A stretch of DNA of 14,587 nucleotides, taken from Solirubrobacterales bacterium. GTDB taxonomy: Bacteria > Actinomycetota > Thermoleophilia > Solirubrobacterales > Solirubrobacteraceae. Shown piece by piece: positions 6,214 to 13,579 of this stretch. Each line of letters begins with the position of its first letter. Within the stretch, counting starts at the first letter, position 1. The stretch covers positions 13,979 through 28,565 of the forward strand of contig JAPLCH010000088.1 in NCBI GenBank assembly GCA_026392325.1. Reading direction: 5' to 3'. Position numbers and translations under genes: made by a program. The notes beneath the pieces are model-generated. The model searched no databases. It worked only from the letters and a program-made list of their open reading frames with translations, and was not told the origin of the DNA.

Positions 6214-8712
6214 TCAGTTGCCTGCCCATCCGTTGGCGTAGCAAGCCCTGCTTCCACATGTCTGGTTGATGACGCCACCGACTCGGAGGAACCCTGACTT
6301 CATGGCGCGTCCTGTTGCCGAGCGACGTGGATGCTCATGGGGATCCTCGCCGTCGTTGGCAACTGAGCCGGCGCTCTCAACAGGGGGCTTGTTGACAAAG
6401 ACGGTTGGGTTGTTGCCCAACCATCCTTGGCCGTTTGCCCTGACCGCACCCGAGTCAAAGTAGACGAGTGCTGAACCGTTGTACGGATAACTGCTGATCG
6501 GGCTCAAACCCCATCCTGGATTGACGGTCCCGGCTCGGCCTGAATCTACGATCGGGGTCATGAGCTTCGCTCCGATCGTTCGAGCCTCAGCATCGGCTGT
6601 GATGTTTGAGACTTGGAAGTCACCGAGTCCGATCTGAATCAGCACCTGATGGGCCGGGGTGTTCGGAAGCGGGTTGGTGGTCATGTGATTGACATAGCCA
6701 CCCGGTTCCGCCCTGTCCCAAAGCTGCTGGATCAGCGCAAGGCCAACAGACCTGTCAATTGACGTCTGGTAGCTCGGGGCATATGCCAATCCGAGGTAAC
6801 CGAGGAAGTCAACGGAGCGGTCCAGAAGCGTTGAGTAAGTCATGCCCGCCACACCAAGAACGGCGTGGTCAAAGTCTGGAGCAATAGATGTCAACAGTCC
6901 GCCGAGGATTCCGCCTTGGCTGTTGCCGTCATAGAACAGACGGCTGCCAGCAATCACGCTCGCCGAATCTGATCCCTGGAAGGCAGCGTTGGTCCTGAGG
7001 CCAGTGGAGGACACGAGGGCACGGCCGAGGTAAAGCTCATTGAGCATCCCCTGCTGCGTCCGGTCCGCCATTTTGTTGAACTCGCTGAGGTCCGCAAGCG
7101 CACCTTCGGCGACTGGAACATCGCCCTCCGCAAAGCCGATCTCATCGGTTGCGCAGTAGACGTAACCGTAGGCCTGAGCAAAGTCAACTTGCGCGTTGGA
7201 GCCAACTTCTCCCTTGTCCCCGAGCAGACCATGCCCGTATACGACGGGCGGAAGTGCGTTTCCGGCACCCGTGGTGTCATCAAAGGCCACCCGCGGAATC
7301 TCACAGCGGAACTCAGATGAGAAGGTTCCGTTCTGAACTGGGATTGCATCTGGTCCGGCCCCCGGCGCGTAGTTGAAAACGCTGCCTGGCGCACATGGGA
7401 CGTGGCCTGCAGTTGTCAGATAGCAAGGCGTGGTGATGCGTCCAACTACACGACGGGCAGTCTTTGAGTTCTGCCCTGCCGTGAAGTTCTCAACCGATGT
7501 GATTGTGAAGGCTGGAGACGTGCCCTCTGGGATCAGGTTGGCGAGGTTGGTGTCACCAAGCTGAGCGAACGCATTGTCACGAATGCCCAACATCCTTCTG
7601 GTGAAGTTCGAAGTGCTGCCCACGGTGAACTCCCATGCAAGCTGAAGCTTGCTTCGGGACACGCCGGTCTTCGCAAGAGCAGCGAAGTCATCTTCAAAAG
7701 CAGCTCTACGACTTTCAACACTTGCCGAAGCCGTCAAGGTCATGTCGCGGTAGAGAGCAAAGGCCTTAGTGGCAGGAACAAGGACATTCGACGAGTTCTT
7801 GAACCCACGAAGAGCCACGACATAGGTGTGACCCTCGGTCAGGTTCTTGGCTGGATGAATGAGCAGCGGCTTACCTGACTTGCCGACTGTCGCATCAAGC
7901 TCAGCCCAGACTGGCTGGCGAACGCCAGTTGCCTTGTCCACCAGCACCAATGGTGATGATGCGAGGCTGTAGTTGGCAATCGTCGCAACAGTTGGCCAAC
8001 CTGTGTTTGCAGAGACCGAAAGAATCTGAGCTGCGGTGTCCGTGTCCTTGATCAACCCAGGCAGCGTTGCCATGATCTTTGCGTCAGGGCTGAAGCCGTT
8101 GTCCTTGTTCCACTCGGTGGGATCAATGTGAACCCCCGCGTGGTTGGCAATCATTGAGTCACGCACAATGTTGACCCGCAGGCCCGTGTCGCTTGTGGCG
8201 TCCTTGCGCGTGAACCAGTTGCTTGGGTAAGGAAGCATGCAGCGCTGCGCGGAATCCGCGATGAACTCGCAACGTGAAGCCGTTGTCGCGTTGATCGTCG
8301 TCGGCGTCGCAACCACCTTCTTGCATCCGCTTGCCTTGGAAAGAGTCTTGGTGGCAGTCACCTTTGCGCCAGCACCATTGACTGCTGACACTGTGTAGCT
8401 CAGCGATGAGCACTGCTTCGCAAGGGCAACTCCGAGGGTTGTCAACTTCAGCTTCACAGATCCACCTGAGGTTACGAGCGGTGTTGTGGCTGGTGTTGCA
8501 GTGCCTTGGTCAACGATCGTTGCCGTGACAGTCGCTGTTCCGGATGGAACGTTGACGTTCGCGCTGATCGCCTTGGCTGACACAACCTTGCTTCCCGAAG
8601 TCGAACTGATCGACACGGTGAGACTCCCCGCGGCAGTTGCCGAACTGGCAGCTGCGATTGAAGCAGTTGTGACTAAAGCAAGCACCGCAAAGCGGCGGAT
8701 GATGCGACTCAT
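6214..8712 (-). CDS. Large secreted alpha/beta-hydrolase-like protein
   Basis: An 832-aa exported protein. Start at the ATG at 8712, which has GGGAG 6 nt upstream; an ATG six codons earlier is discarded. A Sec signal peptide (about 1-28, ending SSATAA) is followed by a Ser/Thr/Val-rich beta domain to about 130, then a region with YPSNWFT and HIDPTEWNKDNGF (about 162-206) as in bacterial extracellular lipase/esterase-type proteins. The hydrolase core spans about 420-795: VVYGHGLLG (oxyanion loop, 491-499), nucleophile elbow DGNSQGG with Ser598, a plausible acid in GLGDFQV (Asp698) and His792 or His794 in EDPHEH near the end. The C-terminus has a Cys pair (TCGSRAC). The likely role is extracellular ester hydrolysis; the substrate is unknown. 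It is divergent from the crotonyl-CoA carboxylase/reductase gene, which may or may not be meaningful. Confidence 0.8.
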   Translation of the reverse strand: MSRIIRRFAVLALVTTASIAAASSATAAGSLTVSISSTSGSKVVSAKAISANVNVPSGTATVTATIVDQGTATPATTPLVTSGGSVKLKLTTLGVALAKQCSSLSYTVSAVNGAGAKVTATKTLSKASGCKKVVATPTTINATTASRCEFIADSAQRCMLPYPSNWFTRKDATSDTGLRVNIVRDSMIANHAGVHIDPTEWNKDNGFSPDAKIMATLPGLIKDTDTAAQILSVSANTGWPTVATIANYSLASSPLVLVDKATGVRQPVWAELDATVGKSGKPLLIHPAKNLTEGHTYVVALRGFKNSSNVLVPATKAFALYRDMTLTASASVESRRAAFEDDFAALAKTGVSRSKLQLAWEFTVGSTSNFTRRMLGIRDNAFAQLGDTNLANLIPEGTSPAFTITSVENFTAGQNSKTARRVVGRITTPCYLTTAGHVPCAPGSVFNYAPGAGPDAIPVQNGTFSSEFRCEIPRVAFDDTTGAGNALPPVVYGHGLLGDKGEVGSNAQVDFAQAYGYVYCATDEIGFAEGDVPVAEGALADLSEFNKMADRTQQGMLNELYLGRALVSSTGLRTNAAFQGSDSASVIAGSRLFYDGNSQGGILGGLLTSIAPDFDHAVLGVAGMTYSTLLDRSVDFLGYLGLAYAPSYQTSIDRSVGLALIQQLWDRAEPGGYVNHMTTNPLPNTPAHQVLIQIGLGDFQVSNITADAEARTIGAKLMTPIVDSGRAGTVNPGWGLSPISSYPYNGSALVYFDSGAVRANGQGWLGNNPTVFVNKPPVESAGSVANDGEDPHEHPRRSATGRAMKSGFLRVGGVINQTCGSRACYANGWAGN

Positions 8713-8896
8713 TTGTATCTCCCTCTCCATGGAGTTGTCCCTTCTTGTCGAAGACTCCCACCTTCGACTCGTCGGCGCAACCTATCACCGCGACACGGGG
8801 ACGCCTGCTCACCTCAAGCCGCAGCCCGCCAACGCTCCCGCTCCCGATACCATCGGCACCGAACTTTCAACCACAACCTCTTGGAGTCAGACACCA
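8713..8896. promoter_or_regulatory. Divergent regulatory region, hydrolase / ccr
   Basis: This 184-bp gap carries the 5' regions of both genes. The minus gene has GGGAG before its ATG; the plus gene has GGAG at 8883-8886, 10 nt before its GTG. Two inverted repeats stand out: GTCGAAG/CTTCGAC (8747-8768, 8-nt spacer) and CCGAT/ATCGG (8844-8856, 3-nt spacer). Either could be an operator. I cannot identify -35/-10 hexamers with confidence. The plus frame is open across the whole gap but has no conserved content. Confidence 0.4.
8747..8768. repeat. Perfect 7-bp inverted repeat with 8-nt spacer
   Basis: GTCGAAG and CTTCGAC are exact reverse complements separated by ACTCCCAC. The site lies 35-56 nt upstream of the hydrolase start codon, within its probable leader or core promoter. 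It could be a regulator binding site or an mRNA leader hairpin. Confidence 0.4.
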
Positions 8897-10153
8897 GTGA
8901 GCATCGACATCTCAAACATCTCGAACCTTTCGGTAGAACCGGGAACCCTGCCGGACAAGATGGCCGCTTGGGTTGTCCGCGATGGTGCCTTCGGTCAGCC
9001 GATTGACGCAATCAAGCTCGAAGAGGTTGACGTTCCACAGCCAGGAGCTTTCGAAGTCATCGTTCGTGTGATGGCAGCCGGCGTGAACTTCAACAATGTC
9101 TGGGCAGCACGGGGCGAGCCGGTTTCGGTCTTCCGTTACGGCGATCACCCGGAGACGGGACACCACATTGGTGGATCTGACGCCTCAGGCATCGTCTGGA
9201 AGGTCGGCGAGGGCGTAACTCGCTGGAAGGCCGGCGATGAGGTCGTTGTCCATTGCAACCAAGCTTCCTACGAGGACCCCGAGGTTCACGGACTTGACCC
9301 ACTCGCGGCTCCCAGCCAGAAAATCTGGGGTTACGAAACCACTTGGGGTTCCTTTGCAGAGTTCTGCAAGGTTCAGGCACAGCAGCTGCTTCCAAAGCCA
9401 GAAGCCCTCTCATGGGAGGAAGCTGCTTCTTACGGTCTGACCTACTTCACCGCCTACCGGATGCTCATGGACCAGGCCAAGATTCAGGCTGGCGACAAGG
9501 TGCTCATCTGGGGTGCCGCAGGTGGACTGGGCGTCTTTGCCACCCAGCTGTGCGCTGTGACGGGGGCTGATTGCGTCGGAGTCGTCTCGTCACCAGAAAA
9601 GGGAGCACTGCTCGAACAGCTCGGTGCTACTGGCTGGATCGACCGCAACGAGTTCTCCGGAATGATGCGTACAGGCACCGAGACTCCGGAGGAAGAGAAG
9701 GCTCGATTCAAGGAGTCGCGCCGCTTCTGCAAGGCAGTCGAGGAGATCCTTGGCGGACCACCGGACATCGTCTTTGAGCACGTCGGACAGGCAACATTCC
9801 CGACCTCAGTCCTCTGCGTCAAGCCATTCGGCAAGGTCGTAATCTGTGGAGCCACTTCAGGTTTCAACCTTGATTTCGATGTTCGTTACCTTTGGATGCG
9901 CCAGAAGCAGATCATCGGCTCCCACTTTGCAAACGCTTGGGAGGCAACGAGAGCCAATGAGCTGATCAATAGCTCGAAGGTGCGCCCTGTACTCTGGAAG
10001 ACGATGGGATTTGACAAGGTCGCCGAGGCTCACCAGCTCTTGAGCGACAACAAACACCTTGGGAAGATCTCCATCCTCGTCGGCGCAACCGCCGAGGGTG
10101 AAGGCAAGACCAAGGAAGGACCCGGAGCAATCCGAGCAGAGGTAGGTGCCTGA
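8897..10153 (+). CDS. ccr: Crotonyl-CoA carboxylase/reductase
   Basis: NADPH-dependent medium-chain reductase that reduces crotonyl-CoA and fixes CO2 to give (2S)-ethylmalonyl-CoA. 418 aa from the GTG at 8897 (GGAG upstream; no conserved residues precede it). The residues that hold CO2 in Kitasatospora Ccr (Asn81, Phe170, Glu171, His365) correspond to Asn64 in AGVNFN, Tyr146 and Glu147 in WGYET, and His343 in GSHFAN; Tyr for Phe is common. The nucleotide-binding loop is WGAAGGLG (205-212), and VVVHCNQ, VFEHVG and DVRYLWM are typical of the family. The stop codon overlaps the next start (TGATG), and a B12 mutase of the same pathway lies 1.5 kb downstream. Other carboxylating enoyl-CoA reductases are similar, so crotonyl-CoA specificity is inferred from context. 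Confidence 0.93.
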   Translation: MSIDISNISNLSVEPGTLPDKMAAWVVRDGAFGQPIDAIKLEEVDVPQPGAFEVIVRVMAAGVNFNNVWAARGEPVSVFRYGDHPETGHHIGGSDASGIVWKVGEGVTRWKAGDEVVVHCNQASYEDPEVHGLDPLAAPSQKIWGYETTWGSFAEFCKVQAQQLLPKPEALSWEEAASYGLTYFTAYRMLMDQAKIQAGDKVLIWGAAGGLGVFATQLCAVTGADCVGVVSSPEKGALLEQLGATGWIDRNEFSGMMRTGTETPEEEKARFKESRRFCKAVEEILGGPPDIVFEHVGQATFPTSVLCVKPFGKVVICGATSGFNLDFDVRYLWMRQKQIIGSHFANAWEATRANELINSSKVRPVLWKTMGFDKVAEAHQLLSDNKHLGKISILVGATAEGEGKTKEGPGAIRAEVGA

Positions 10154-10476
10154 TGGCCGGTAAGGGTGGAACAGTCCAAATCCCGTGGTACGCCACGGGT
10201 CTTCGTGGAGATGACCTGGCAGACGCACTGTCTGAGATCGCTCCCACAGCACTTCACTATGGGGCGACCGCTTACAGCCTCACCCGCTCACGCGACGACA
10301 AGTACAAGTTCCTGCTGACCGCTGACTTCCCGGAGTACGAGGGATTCAGCAACTGGTGGGAAGGCAAGGAGTTCCAAGCCTTCCGTACCCACTACAACGG
10401 CTACTACGGAATCTCCGTGCTTTACAACTGGGCCGACACCTTGGTGTCCGGAACAGCCAGCTACGCAACCAGCTGA
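10153..10476 (+). CDS. Unrecognised 107-aa aromatic-rich protein coupled to ccr
   Basis: I do not recognise this protein with certainty. Its ATG shares one base with the ccr stop codon (TGATG at 10151-10155), which implies translational coupling and matched amounts. The 107-aa product has no signal peptide, membrane segment or Cys, and no Met after the start. About 20 residues are Trp, Tyr or Phe, clustered at FSNWWEGKEFQAFRTHY (65-81) and YYGISVLYNW (84-93). The order strand (GATAYSLTRS), strand (YKFLLTADF), helix (GFSNWWEGKEFQAF), strand (GISVLYNWA) resembles a dimeric alpha/beta-barrel (ABM/YCII-like) fold, which is an inference. A role as Ccr partner, CoA-ester handling protein or small enzyme is possible. 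Confidence 0.8.
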   Translation: MAGKGGTVQIPWYATGLRGDDLADALSEIAPTALHYGATAYSLTRSRDDKYKFLLTADFPEYEGFSNWWEGKEFQAFRTHYNGYYGISVLYNWADTLVSGTASYATS

Positions 10477-10494
10477 AGCCGGAGACGAAGTAGC

Positions 10495-10782
10495 TCAGGC
10501 GCGCTCAAGCGGGGCCATTGACAGCCCCGCGTCTTTGAGCTGCTCCCAGTAATGCTCGGCCGGCTCAAGCTGGCCGGTCCAGACGATCGCCTTGCCACTG
10601 GCATGGATCTCATCGGCGATCTTGTAGCCATCCCCCACTGAAACTCCGGGGAGATAGCGAGCAAGGACATTTGCGACATGGTCAAAGGTGTTGTGGTCGT
10701 CATTCAGAACGATGACCTTCCAGTTCCCGCCGATTCCGCTTCCGGGCCCTGAGAGCCGTTCCTGTTCAACGGTTTGGCTCAC
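10495..10782 (-). CDS. clpS: ClpS-type adaptor of the Clp protease
   Basis: Cytosolic N-end-rule adaptor that delivers substrates to a Clp ATPase, 95 aa. The core opens with WKVIVLNDDHNTFDHV (21-36). Asn27 and Asp28 correspond to the N-degron-binding Asn34/Asp35 of E. coli ClpS, and His60 in EIHASGKAIVW to His66. The position of the gating Met40 is Phe33. Together with VWTGQLEPAEHYWEQLKDAG this is closer to the cyanobacterial ClpS2-like form than to E. coli ClpS, so the preferred N-terminal residues may differ. Its ATG overlaps the stop of the MBL gene (10779-10782), and 18 nt separate it from the convergent 107-aa gene with no visible terminator. No clpA/clpC is adjacent. Confidence 0.9.
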   Translation of the reverse strand: MSQTVEQERLSGPGSGIGGNWKVIVLNDDHNTFDHVANVLARYLPGVSVGDGYKIADEIHASGKAIVWTGQLEPAEHYWEQLKDAGLSMAPLERA

Positions 10783-11645
10783 GCGGACTCTTTTTCGGCC
10801 CGCTTCGCCCAGTACCGGGCCAGGCCCGCGTGAAGTTGTTCTGGCGGAGCAGCTTGAAAATACGCCTCTGCCTCCACAGGTCCAACTTCTGCAGCCAACC
10901 GGTCCTTGACGGCGAGCGCGAATGCGTCCGGGTCAAGTTCACGGGCCAGATCTGCATGGTCGTCAAGGCATTTGCGCACCGCATCAAACTGTCCCGCAGG
11001 GTCGTCCACACGCCCCCAGTGCATGAGCCCCAGCGACGTTGGGTTCCACCGCTCGAGGATGTCAAGTGACTCGTGCCACAGCTCAACATCAATGTCGGGC
11101 GGCGGAGTTGGGGCAATCACTGCACCAGCCGGTGGAATTCGCACTCCGGCGACATCTCCCACAAAGGCTTGGCCTGAGTCAAGGTGCAGATACGAGACAT
11201 GGTGCTGCGCATGACCGGGTGTATAGGCAACCTCGATCCCACCTTCCAAGTCAAGGGTCTCGCCCCCAGCCAGGATGTGGACTGATTCCTGAGGGACTGG
11301 GACTATCTCCCCCCACCGCATCGCCATCTTCTCCTGATAGAGCATCCCAGCGCTGTTGATCAGCTTGGAAGGGTCCACCATGTGTCGTGCGCCGCGCTCG
11401 TGCACATAGACCTGAACCCCAGGCCAGCGCCTAACCAGTTCGCCCGTTGCGCCCGCGTGGTCGAGATGGATGTGAGTGAGCAGAATGGCCTTTGGCTTGC
11501 GCCCACCAAGTGCGGCCTCAAGCGTGTCCGCGCAGACAGTTGGCCCCGGGTCAATTATCAGATCCCCGACGCGCCAAGTACAGAGGACCTTTTCCCTGCC
11601 AAGGTGGAGGATGTCGATCGGTTCAATGTCTGCGTTGCTGCTCAT
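10779..11645 (-). CDS. MBL-fold metallo-hydrolase
   Basis: A 288-aa cytosolic enzyme of the metallo-beta-lactamase fold with a binuclear metal site: THIHLDHAG (57-65, His58/His60/Asp62/His63), TPGHAQHH (His145), VGD (Asp164) and MHWG (His209). The arrangement fits the glyoxalase II/LACTB2-like hydrolases. The C-terminal segment from about 215 is helical and may close over the substrate. The substrate is unknown; a thioester such as a CoA derivative would suit the surroundings, but that is a guess from context. It overlaps clpS by 4 nt and is divergent from the mutase gene with a gap of only 29 nt. TACTGT 8 nt before the ATG suggests a leaderless transcript. Confidence 0.88.
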   Translation of the reverse strand: MSSNADIEPIDILHLGREKVLCTWRVGDLIIDPGPTVCADTLEAALGGRKPKAILLTHIHLDHAGATGELVRRWPGVQVYVHERGARHMVDPSKLINSAGMLYQEKMAMRWGEIVPVPQESVHILAGGETLDLEGGIEVAYTPGHAQHHVSYLHLDSGQAFVGDVAGVRIPPAGAVIAPTPPPDIDVELWHESLDILERWNPTSLGLMHWGRVDDPAGQFDAVRKCLDDHADLARELDPDAFALAVKDRLAAEVGPVEAEAYFQAAPPEQLHAGLARYWAKRAEKESA

Positions 11646-11653
11646 GAAGGCTC

Positions 11654-11659
11654 ACAGTA
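11654..11659 (-). promoter_or_regulatory. Possible -10 of the MBL-clpS operon
   Basis: TACTGT on the minus strand fits the TANNNT pattern and ends 8 nt before the ATG at 11645. A -35-like TTCACT lies 18 nt further upstream (11678-11683), inside the first codons of the divergent mutase gene. Confidence 0.35.
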
Positions 11660-11661
11660 CA

Positions 11662-11667
11662 TAGACT
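11662..11667 (+). promoter_or_regulatory. Possible -10 of the mutase-meaB operon
   Basis: TAGACT fits TANNNT and ends 7 nt before the ATG at 11675, the spacing expected of a leaderless mRNA. No ribosome binding site is visible in CCACGCC. The -35 is not clear and would lie in the start of the MBL gene. Confidence 0.38.
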
Positions 11668-11674
11668 CCACGCC

Positions 11675-13579
11675 ATGAGTGAACACCGACTTTCCAAGCC
11701 CGACCGTCCATGGATGATGCGCACCTACGCAGGCCACTCAACGGCCGCGAAGTCCAACGAGCTCTATCGCGGAAACCTCGCGAAGGGGCAGACAGGGCTC
11801 TCGATCGCATTCGACCTCCCAACTCAGACCGGCTACGACGCCGGAGATGAGCTCGCCCGTGGCGAGGTAGGCAAGGTTGGAGTACCAGTTGCCCACAAGT
11901 CCGACATGAAGGTTCTTCTTGATGGCATTCCGCTTGACCAGATGAACACATCAATGACAATCAACGCAACGGCTGCCTGGCTGCTTGCCCTGTACATCGT
12001 CACAGCGGAGGACCAGGGGGTTTCTGAGGATCTCCTTCAGGGAACAACCCAGAACGACATCATCAAGGAGTTCCTTGCTCGTGGAACCTATGCGTTCCCC
12101 CCGGCCCCATCAATGCGACTGATCGCCGACATGGTTGCTTACACAGTCACCAATGTCCCCAAGTGGAACCCGATCAACATCTGCTCGTACCACTTGCAGG
12201 AGGCTGGAGCGACTGTCTTCTCCCGAATCTCATTCTTCGTCAACGCGGGCGTCCGGTTCATTGAAGAGCACGCCAAGCTGCGCGCGATGGGAATCCTCTG
12301 GGATGAACTGGGTCGTGAGCGCTACGGCGTTGAGGACGCCAAGCTCCGCCGCTTCCGTTACGGCGTGCAGGTCAACTCACTTGGTCTTACTGAGGCGCAG
12401 CCGGAGAACAACGTTCAGCGAATTGTTCTTGAGACTCTTGCTGTGACCCTTGGCAGGGACGCAAGGGCGCGCGCGATTCAGCTTCCAGCATGGAATGAGG
12501 CCCTTGGCCTCCCCCGCCCATGGGACCAGCAGTGGTCGCTTCGCATTCAGCAGGTCATGGCATTCGAAACTGACCTGCTCGACTATCCGGACATCTTTGA
12601 AGGCTCGACGGTGATGGAAGGCCTCGTCGCAGAAATGCTTGAGGGCTCGCGCGCCGAAATGGCGGTCGTTGCGGAACATGGTGGCGCAGTTGAAGCAGTG
12701 CCTTACATGAAGGCTCAACTCGTGGAGAGTCACCGCGACCGAATCCTTCGCATTGAGGACGGAAGCCAGAAGGTGGTCGGACTGAACGACTACAGAGAGA
12801 CTGAGCATTCGCCGCTCACGGATGACTCCGAAGGCGGAATCCTTGTCGTCGACCAGGCAGTTGAGGCCCAGCAAACAGAAGCATTGAAGGTGTGGCGCTC
12901 GGAGCGCGATCAGGCCGCGGTTGACACTGCCCTTGCCGAAGTTGCCCGAGTCGCCCAGACCGCAGATGAGAACATCATGCCGCCGACAATCGCAGCAGCC
13001 CGAGCAGGGGCAACAACGGGCGAATGGTCAGCGACACTGCGCAATGTCTTTGGTGAGTACCGAGCACCCACCGGTGTTGGTGAGGCTTCGGGGAGCGCTG
13101 CCGTTGGGCCTGAACTCGAAGTACTTCGGGACGAGGTCGCGCGTGTTTCTGAAGCACTTGGCCGTCGCATCAGGATTCTCGTTGGCAAGCCTGGGCTTGA
13201 CGGACACAGCAACGGCGCCGAACAGATCGCCGTCCGTGCACGCGACGCTGGTATGGACGTCGTCTATGAGGGAATCCGCCTTACCCCATCACAGATTGCA
13301 GCCTCCGCGGTTCAAGAAGGCGTCCATGTGATCGGCCTTTCGATCCTCTCAGGGTCGCACCGTGAACTGATCCCAACCGTCATCGAGGCGCTCAGGGAAG
13401 CCGGAGCGGGAGATGTGCCACTTGTTGTCGGCGGCATCATTCCCGACCAGGATGTTCCAGAGCTTGAAGCCGCCGGCGTGGCTGCGGTCTACACGCCGAA
13501 GGACTACGACCTGACCACAATCATTGGTGAGATCGTGAAGCTCGTGGCTGATCGCAACGGAGTGGCTCAGTCGGCGTGA
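11675..13579 (+). CDS. ecm: Ethylmalonyl-CoA mutase-type B12 mutase, internal deletion
   Basis: Adenosylcobalamin enzyme of the Ecm/MeaA branch of acyl-CoA mutases, converting ethylmalonyl-CoA to methylsuccinyl-CoA. 634 aa; family members are usually about 650-690. The substrate barrel (about 10-460) has RTYAGHSTA, AFDLPTQTGYD, MNTSMTINATA, SYHLQEAGAT (171-180), RYGVQVNSLGLTE and LPAWNEALGLPRPWDQQW. The B12 domain (about 497-625) has GKPGLDGHSNG with the axial His511, then LSILSGSH and VGGIIPDQD. The single chain and these motifs separate it from two-subunit MCM. Odd: after Thr180 the protein goes straight to VFSRISFFVNAG, lacking about 28-32 residues that form a barrel helix and loop in MCM and Ecm homologues. 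The frame is intact, so a real in-frame deletion or an assembly error are both possible. It overlaps meaB by 4 nt. Confidence 0.9.
   Translation: MSEHRLSKPDRPWMMRTYAGHSTAAKSNELYRGNLAKGQTGLSIAFDLPTQTGYDAGDELARGEVGKVGVPVAHKSDMKVLLDGIPLDQMNTSMTINATAAWLLALYIVTAEDQGVSEDLLQGTTQNDIIKEFLARGTYAFPPAPSMRLIADMVAYTVTNVPKWNPINICSYHLQEAGATVFSRISFFVNAGVRFIEEHAKLRAMGILWDELGRERYGVEDAKLRRFRYGVQVNSLGLTEAQPENNVQRIVLETLAVTLGRDARARAIQLPAWNEALGLPRPWDQQWSLRIQQVMAFETDLLDYPDIFEGSTVMEGLVAEMLEGSRAEMAVVAEHGGAVEAVPYMKAQLVESHRDRILRIEDGSQKVVGLNDYRETEHSPLTDDSEGGILVVDQAVEAQQTEALKVWRSERDQAAVDTALAEVARVAQTADENIMPPTIAAARAGATTGEWSATLRNVFGEYRAPTGVGEASGSAAVGPELEVLRDEVARVSEALGRRIRILVGKPGLDGHSNGAEQIAVRARDAGMDVVYEGIRLTPSQIAASAVQEGVHVIGLSILSGSHRELIPTVIEALREAGAGDVPLVVGGIIPDQDVPELEAAGVAAVYTPKDYDLTTIIGEIVKLVADRNGVAQSA

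Noticed and set aside
8486..8896. 137-codon upstream extension of the ccr frame
   Set aside because: It overlaps the start and signal peptide of the divergent hydrolase gene, has no Ccr-like residues, and a GTG with GGAG upstream lies at 8897.
11646..11674. Cobalamin riboswitch upstream of the B12 mutase
   Set aside because: The gap is 29 nt, far too short, and the mRNA appears leaderless.
11643..11679. CTCATG...CATGAG symmetry across the MBL/mutase gap
   Set aside because: It arises because both divergent genes begin with ATGAG; it is not evidence of an operator.
11675..13579. Mutase as ordinary methylmalonyl-CoA mutase or isobutyryl-CoA mutase
   Set aside because: The single-chain layout with RTYAGHSTA, AFDLPTQTGYD and LPRPWDQQW is the Ecm/MeaA pattern, and a ccr gene is nearby.
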